NCBI GenBank assembly: GCA_021823875.1
Contig: JAKAMD010000141.1
Span: 1-8,429 of the forward strand
Direction: 5' to 3'
Origin: Pseudomonadota bacterium
GTDB lineage: Bacteria; Pseudomonadota; Alphaproteobacteria; Rhizobiales; Xanthobacteraceae
DNA length: 8,429 nucleotides
Shown: in pieces, positions 5,933-8,429 of the stretch
Numbering within the stretch: position 1 is the first letter of the stretch
Layout of the letters: each line of letters begins with the position of its first letter
Made by a program: the position numbers and the translations under genes
The notes under the pieces: model-generated
Told to the model about the DNA's origin: nothing
Seen by the model: only the letters and a program-made list of their open reading frames with translations
Database searches by the model: none

Positions 5933-7549
5933 CAAGATACGGGTTTGCATAACGGCGCCTTTGGCGCCGAGAAGTTTGGTTTTACCGACCTCGCTGAAGT
6001 CCGTTGGAATCTGAGCGAGCCGTCGCTCTACGAATACGCCATTCAGGCGGGCGAAGCTTCGCTGGTGTCCAGCGGCGCGCTCTGCGCGGAAACCGGTCAT
6101 CACACCGGCCGTTCGCCGAAGGACAAGCACACGGTGGTCGATGATCTCACCCGGGATTCGGTGTGGTGGGACGGAAACCGCAAACTTTCGCGCGAGCATT
6201 TCGACGCGCTGCTTGCCGATTTCATCGCGCACTGCAAGGGCAAGAAGCTGTTCGCGCAGGATCTTTATGGCGGCGCCGATCCGAAATACCGCATCAAGAC
6301 CCGCGTCTACACCGAACTCGCCTGGCATTCGCTGTTCATACGCCAGCTGCTGATCCGTCCCGAGCGCGACGAGCTTGCCAAGTTCGTGCCCGAGATGACC
6401 ATCGTCGATCTGCCCTCGTTCCGTCCGGACCATAAGCGTCACGGCGGCCGCGAAGGTTCCGACACCATGGTGGCGATCGATTTCACCCGCAAGATCGTGC
6501 TGATCTGCGGCTCGTCCTACGCGGGCGAGATGAAGAAGTCGGTGTTCACCACGCTCAACTTCTATCTGCCGGCCGAGAACGTGATGCCGATGCACTGCTC
6601 GGCGAACGTCAGCCATGACGGCGAAAGCGCGCTGTTCTTCGGCCTGTCCGGCACCGGCAAAACCACGCTGTCGTCCGACCCGAACCGCATCCTGATCGGC
6701 GACGACGAGCACGGCTGGGGCCCGGACGGCATCTTCAACTTCGAAGGCGGCTGCTACGCCAAGTGCATCAAGCTCAGCCAGGAAGCCGAGCCGCAGATCT
6801 GGGACGCCACCAATCGCTTCGGCGCGGTGCTCGAGAACGTGGTGTTCGACGCCGACAGCCGCGTGCCAAATTACGATGACGGCTCCAAGACCGAGAACAC
6901 CCGCTCGGCCTATCCGATGCACTTCATCCCGAATGCGTCGATGACCGGCCGCGCCGGTCACCCGAAGAACATCATCTTCCTGACCGCCGACGCTTACGGT
7001 GTGATGCCGCCGATCGCCAAGCTCGATCCCAATCAGGCGATGTATCACTTCTTGTCCGGCTACACCGCCAAGGTGGCCGGCACCGAGAAGGGCCTGGTCG
7101 GCGTGCAGCCGGAATTCTCCACCTGCTTCGGTGCGCCGTTCCTGCCGCGCCATCCGGCGGTCTATGCCGACCTGCTGAAGGAATACATCAACAAGCACAA
7201 GGTCGATGTCTGGCTGGTCAATTCCGGCTGGACCGGCGGCAAGTACGGCGAAGGCCGGCGCATGCCGATCAAGGCGACGCGCACCTTGCTTACCGCCGCG
7301 CTCAACGGTTCGCTCAAGAACGCCGACTTCCGCACCGATCCCTATTTCGGCTTCTCGGTGCCGACCGCGGTGCCGGGCGTGGATGGCGACCTGCTGCATC
7401 CGGTCAAGACCTGGCAGAACAAAGCCGAGTTCGACAAGACCGCGCGTTCGCTGGTCGAGATGTTCCAGAAGAACTTCGCCAAGTTCGAAAGCCACGTCAC
7501 GCCGGAAATCAGGGCGGCGGCGCCGGAAGTGCGCATCGCGGCGGAGTGA
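5930..7549 (+). CDS. pckA: ATP-dependent phosphoenolpyruvate carboxykinase
   Basis: Converts oxaloacetate and ATP to phosphoenolpyruvate, CO2 and ADP in the cytoplasm, the committed step of gluconeogenesis from succinate, malate and other C4 acids. From the GTG start it has 539 residues, the normal size for the bacterial ATP-type enzyme. Signatures in order: HHTGRSPKDK (57-66) with the oxaloacetate-site Arg61; YAGEMKKSVF (197-206) with its active-site lysine; MHCSANV (221-227) with the metal-ligand His; the kinase-1a P-loop GLSGTGKTT (238-246); kinase-2 LIGDDEHGW (255-263) with metal-binding Asp; and ENTRSAYP (322-329) with its conserved Arg. The enzyme appears fully intact. It is transcribed away from chvI, with the HugZ-like gene between. 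Upstream lie a tandem repeat, a TATAAT box and leader hairpins; a strong terminator follows. Confidence 0.98.
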   Translation: MQDTGLHNGAFGAEKFGFTDLAEVRWNLSEPSLYEYAIQAGEASLVSSGALCAETGHHTGRSPKDKHTVVDDLTRDSVWWDGNRKLSREHFDALLADFIAHCKGKKLFAQDLYGGADPKYRIKTRVYTELAWHSLFIRQLLIRPERDELAKFVPEMTIVDLPSFRPDHKRHGGREGSDTMVAIDFTRKIVLICGSSYAGEMKKSVFTTLNFYLPAENVMPMHCSANVSHDGESALFFGLSGTGKTTLSSDPNRILIGDDEHGWGPDGIFNFEGGCYAKCIKLSQEAEPQIWDATNRFGAVLENVVFDADSRVPNYDDGSKTENTRSAYPMHFIPNASMTGRAGHPKNIIFLTADAYGVMPPIAKLDPNQAMYHFLSGYTAKVAGTEKGLVGVQPEFSTCFGAPFLPRHPAVYADLLKEYINKHKVDVWLVNSGWTGGKYGEGRRMPIKATRTLLTAALNGSLKNADFRTDPYFGFSVPTAVPGVDGDLLHPVKTWQNKAEFDKTARSLVEMFQKNFAKFESHVTPEIRAAAPEVRIAAE

Positions 7550-7561
7550 TTCAGCGGCTGA

Positions 7562-7581
7562 TTTCCCGTTGAGACGGGGAA
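7562..7581 (+). other. Hairpin after pckA, ahead of the terminator
   Basis: TTTCCCGT-TGAG-ACGGGGAA forms an 8-base stem with one T-G pair and a 4-base loop, 12 bases after the pckA stop. It precedes the main terminator by 16 bases and could protect the 3' end of the mRNA. Its sequence resembles the TTCCCGC/GCGGGAA hairpin in the chvI-chvG gap, so it may be a remnant of the same kind of repeat. Confidence 0.4.
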
Positions 7582-7597
7582 CAGCGAAACAAGAAAG

Positions 7598-7624
7598 AAA
7601 AGGCGGCCCGTGCGGCCGCCTTTT
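7598..7624. terminator. Strong bidirectional intrinsic terminator between pckA and the Spy-like gene
   Basis: A perfect 11-base stem (AAAAGGCGGCC / GGCCGCCTTTT) with a 5-base loop. A T-run is present on the 3' side in both directions, because the left arm starts with four A bases. It lies 48 bases after the pckA stop and 21 bases beyond the stop of the convergent minus-strand gene, so it can end transcription from both sides. Confidence 0.9.
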
Positions 7625-7645
7625 GCGTTTCTTGCGTGACCGCGC

Positions 7646-8429
7646 TCAGCTCTGCGGCTTCACCAACTCGCGTCCGAGCACGTTGAAGCGCGCCTTCTGT
7701 TCGTTGGAGAGCGAAGCGTAGAAGCTGTCGAGTGCCGGCTTCACGGTGTCGGCTGCCTCGACCATGGCCTGCAAGCGCTTCTCCATCGCCTCCAACCGGC
7801 CGGTGGGCGTCAGCGGCGTATCCTCCGGGCAGGCCGCCTGCAGGATCGTGACCGCCTTATCGGTCGCCTCCTGCAGGCGCTTGAGATCAGCGGCCTGCAA
7901 GTCGGTCGGCTTCACCACCTCGTCGATACTTTCGATCGGCAGCGTGACAAGGCCGGCTTTCGGCTGCTTGCAGGTGCTTGCGTCGAGCGCCTCGCTCGCT
8001 TCGGTCTTGCTGGCCGGCTTGGGGCCGAGCGCGTTGAAGCGCGCCTTCTGCTCGTCGCTCAGCGAATTGTAGAACCGGTCAAGCGCGGGACGCACGGTTT
8101 GCACTGCTTCGAGTGTTGCCTGCAGCCGGCTCCGCATGCCCTGCAGACGCCCAGACGGCGTCAGCGGGAATGCGCGTTGCGGCAAGCACGACGTTTTGAA
8201 CACGGCGGCGGCCTTCTTGGCGGCGGCACGCACGTCGTCCAACAACTGCTTTTGCTCGGCATTCAGCCCGACCTCGCGTTCGATCCGCGCGAACGGCCAG
8301 GAAGTGATGCCGGTGCCGGGCTGCGTGCAGAGTTCTTCGACGCCAGCATAGCTCGCGCGCGGTCCGGCCGGCGCGGCATAGGCATACTCGACCGGCGGAC
8401 CGATCTCGCCCCAGAACATGCCATCGAAG
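7646..8429 (-). CDS. Spy/LTXXQ-like protein with two repeated domains (N-terminus outside the window)
   Basis: At least 260 residues are visible, and the frame runs off the right edge, so the true start and any signal peptide are not seen; the ATG at 8419 is probably internal. The visible part is mostly charged helix-forming sequence. Numbering from that Met, it contains two similar units: about 31-132, ending SLSDEQKARFNALG, and about 150-249, ending SLSNEQKARFNVLG. Each has a LTP-GRL motif (86-92 and 203-209) and two cysteines 47 residues apart (31/78 and 150/197). The LS-EQ-ARFN ending is like the LTXXQ motif of Spy/CpxP periplasmic chaperones and metal-resistance proteins, which suggests a periplasmic helical protein. 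That location is inference. The gene is convergent to pckA and shares its terminator. Function beyond the family is not known to me. Confidence 0.78.
   Translation of the reverse strand, partial: FDGMFWGEIGPPVEYAYAAPAGPRASYAGVEELCTQPGTGITSWPFARIEREVGLNAEQKQLLDDVRAAAKKAAAVFKTSCLPQRAFPLTPSGRLQGMRSRLQATLEAVQTVRPALDRFYNSLSDEQKARFNALGPKPASKTEASEALDASTCKQPKAGLVTLPIESIDEVVKPTDLQAADLKRLQEATDKAVTILQAACPEDTPLTPTGRLEAMEKRLQAMVEAADTVKPALDSFYASLSNEQKARFNVLGRELVKPQS

Noticed and set aside
5924..7495. A 523-codon minus-strand open frame opposite pckA.
   Set aside because: It is the antisense shadow of a fully recognisable pckA and shows no domain of its own.

Overview
The window looks like a chromosomal core segment of a high-GC alphaproteobacterium of the order Hyphomicrobiales (Rhizobiales). 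The gene order and protein sequences are closest to what I know of the Bradyrhizobium/Rhodopseudomonas/Pseudolabrys side of the order. The order chvI - chvG - hprK - EIIA-Man - HPr/NPr - ahcY, with pckA transcribed away from it, is a well-known conserved neighbourhood in this order. I see no phage, transposase, tRNA, rRNA or CRISPR.

Left part, minus strand, read from right to left: the response regulator ChvI (4713-4012); a 208-base gap holding a REP-like cluster of hairpins; the sensor kinase ChvG (3803-2004); the short HPr kinase/phosphorylase HprK (2007-1558), overlapping chvG by 4 bases; a 249-base gap with two inverted repeats; the EIIA-Man protein (1308-907); HPr/NPr (910-596), overlapping EIIA by 4 bases; and the first 148 codons of S-adenosylhomocysteine hydrolase ahcY (446 to the window edge). 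ahcY has its own candidate promoter and a perfect 7-2-7 palindrome upstream. The ChvG/ChvI two-component system senses envelope/acid stress. The HprK/HPr/EIIA proteins form a regulatory phosphotransferase branch without sugar permeases. Translational overlaps link the two systems, and both are known in rhizobia to bear on carbon metabolism.

Right part, plus strand: a HugZ-like flavin/heme split-barrel protein with a DUF2470 tail (4880-5671); a 258-base region with an imperfect 24-base tandem repeat, a TATAAT box and leader hairpins; then ATP-dependent PEP carboxykinase pckA (5930-7549), the entry step of gluconeogenesis from C4 acids. A strong intrinsic terminator (7598-7624) follows. The right edge holds a convergent, incomplete minus-strand gene for a Spy/LTXXQ-like protein built from two copies of a roughly 100-residue unit.

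No gene in the window is of a wholly unknown type. The most interesting unexplained material is non-coding: the ahcY palindrome, the hairpin touching the EIIA ribosome binding site, the hairpin cluster splitting chvI from chvG, and the tandem repeat upstream of pckA. The paired cysteines in the duplicated Spy-like protein also deserve a look.
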